A DNA stretch of 5,288 nucleotides. Source: Planctomycetota bacterium. GTDB lineage: Bacteria > Planctomycetota > Planctomycetia > Pirellulales > Lacipirellulaceae. The stretch's first letter is position 1. Every line of letters starts with the position of its first letter. The stretch is taken from positions 1 through 5,288 of the forward strand of contig JAJRUA010000152.1 of assembly GCA_024278035.1 (NCBI GenBank), read 5' to 3'. The notes beneath the pieces were generated by a model. The model searched no databases, was not told the origin of the DNA, and saw only the letters and a list, made by a program, of their open reading frames with translations. Below, in pieces: positions 4,840 to 5,288 of this stretch. A program made the translations under genes and the position numbers.

Positions 4840-5288
4840 CGGTTCCCCCTTCGTGTAGCAACGCGCCACTGGTCGATCGTTTGATACAGATCGACCGTCT
4901 CTCTCGGCAAACCTTCTAGTTCACGTCGAAAGGCGTAGTGGTCAACGGTTTGCCAGAGGGGGATTAGCGGGAGGTCACCGACGAGCACTTCGTGGGCTTT
5001 GCGGAGGGCATCGCTGACCGCTTTGCCCGTCTTGGCGGAGTCGAGCTGTTGGAGCTCGCTTAGGAGCGTTGCCGAACAGTCGCCCGCCAAGCCGCCCGGT
5101 CCGAATAGGGGCCATACATCGACCATCGGTTCGCCCATGGTGATTTCCGCGTAGCGCAAGTCATAGGAGAGATTCCCCTCGATCAGGTCCGCCTCGCTTG
5201 CTTCTTTTAGGTCAACAGCAATGCCGAGGGCGACAAGCTGAGCTTGGATCGTCCGGCAACCAAGCCGGGCGACGGGGGTTGGCCCGTG
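4836..5288 (-). CDS. ABC transporter solute-binding protein, family 5, C-terminal 150 aa (start beyond window)
   Basis: The frame is open from the right edge to TGA at 4836-4838, giving 150 residues of the C-terminal end. Family 5 binding proteins (OppA/DppA/NikA type) capture peptides, nickel complexes or similar solutes outside the inner membrane and deliver them to an ABC permease. The visible part fits the second lobe's end: VARLGCRTIQAQLVALGIAV (6-25) matches the helix-strand in which the ligand fragment is repositioned; SYDLRYAEITMGEP (41-54) and DVWPLFGPGG (57-66) match the following beta segment; and a helix leads to GDLPLIPLWQTVDHYAFRR (99-117), the family-like stretch where PLIPLW places strands near the hinge. 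The final residues are Arg-rich (RVATRRGNR). Substrate cannot be inferred. The first in-window candidate start, a TTG at 5157-5159, is internal to the domain, so the gene must begin outside. It is followed by the coupled exported-protein gene. Confidence 0.8.
   Translation of the reverse strand, partial: HGPTPVARLGCRTIQAQLVALGIAVDLKEASEADLIEGNLSYDLRYAEITMGEPMVDVWPLFGPGGLAGDCSATLLSELQQLDSAKTGKAVSDALRKAHEVLVGDLPLIPLWQTVDHYAFRRELEGLPRETVDLYQTIDQWRVATRRGNR
4843..4852 (-). promoter_or_regulatory. Strong ribosome binding site deciding the 490-aa protein start
   Basis: The minus strand reads GAAGGGGGAA here, with the G run ending five bases before the ATG at 4839. It is the clearest Shine-Dalgarno-like site in the window. 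It supports that ATG over the GTG at 4867-4869, and it lies inside the final codons of the upstream gene. Confidence 0.75.

Noticed and set aside
4840..4869. GTG start ten codons earlier for the exported protein
   Set aside because: It would put charged residues ahead of a well-formed signal peptide and would ignore the strong ribosome binding site and ATGA overlap at 4839.

Overview
The window looks like ordinary chromosome from a planctomycete, probably of the Pirellula/Rhodopirellula type. That placement is an inference. It rests on several proteins that resemble, from memory, conserved but uncharacterised planctomycete families, on long intergenic spaces with AGCCCCCGG-type inverted repeats, on moderately GC-rich coding sequence and on mostly weak Shine-Dalgarno sites. 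No phylogenetic marker other than hisA is present.

Layout, left to right. (1) Bases 1-596, minus strand: the N-terminal third or so of a SNF2-type helicase/ATPase, cut by the left edge just after its Walker A motif. (2) Bases 699-1208, minus: an uncharacterised 169-residue protein immediately upstream of the helicase and probably co-transcribed with it. (3) Bases 1209-1726: a 518-base divergent spacer holding a 111-base near-perfect palindrome (1527-1637). (4) Bases 1727-2194, plus: a 155-residue acidic, helical protein of unknown function. (5) Bases 2201-2279: a compact set of direct and inverted repeats between two convergent genes. (6) Bases 2299-3039, minus: hisA, complete, a histidine-biosynthesis isomerase. 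(7) Bases 3040-3366: a 327-base spacer with nothing recognisable. (8) Bases 3367-4839, minus: a 490-residue exported protein of unknown function. (9) Bases 4836-5288, minus: the C-terminal 150 residues of a periplasmic solute-binding protein of the family 5 (peptide/nickel-type) ABC transporter class, cut by the right edge.

The clearest functional link is between (8) and (9). The stop codon of the binding protein overlaps the start codon of the exported protein (ATGA), with a strong ribosome binding site, so the two are almost certainly translationally coupled. The helicase and its upstream partner form a second likely transcription unit. hisA stands apart from other his genes here.

I see no defence system, CRISPR array, RNA gene, insertion sequence or prophage. 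The most interesting non-coding signals are the two repeat structures flanking the 155-residue gene. They share an AGCCCCCGG core and may belong to one REP-like family. The least explained proteins are the 169-, 155- and 490-residue ones.
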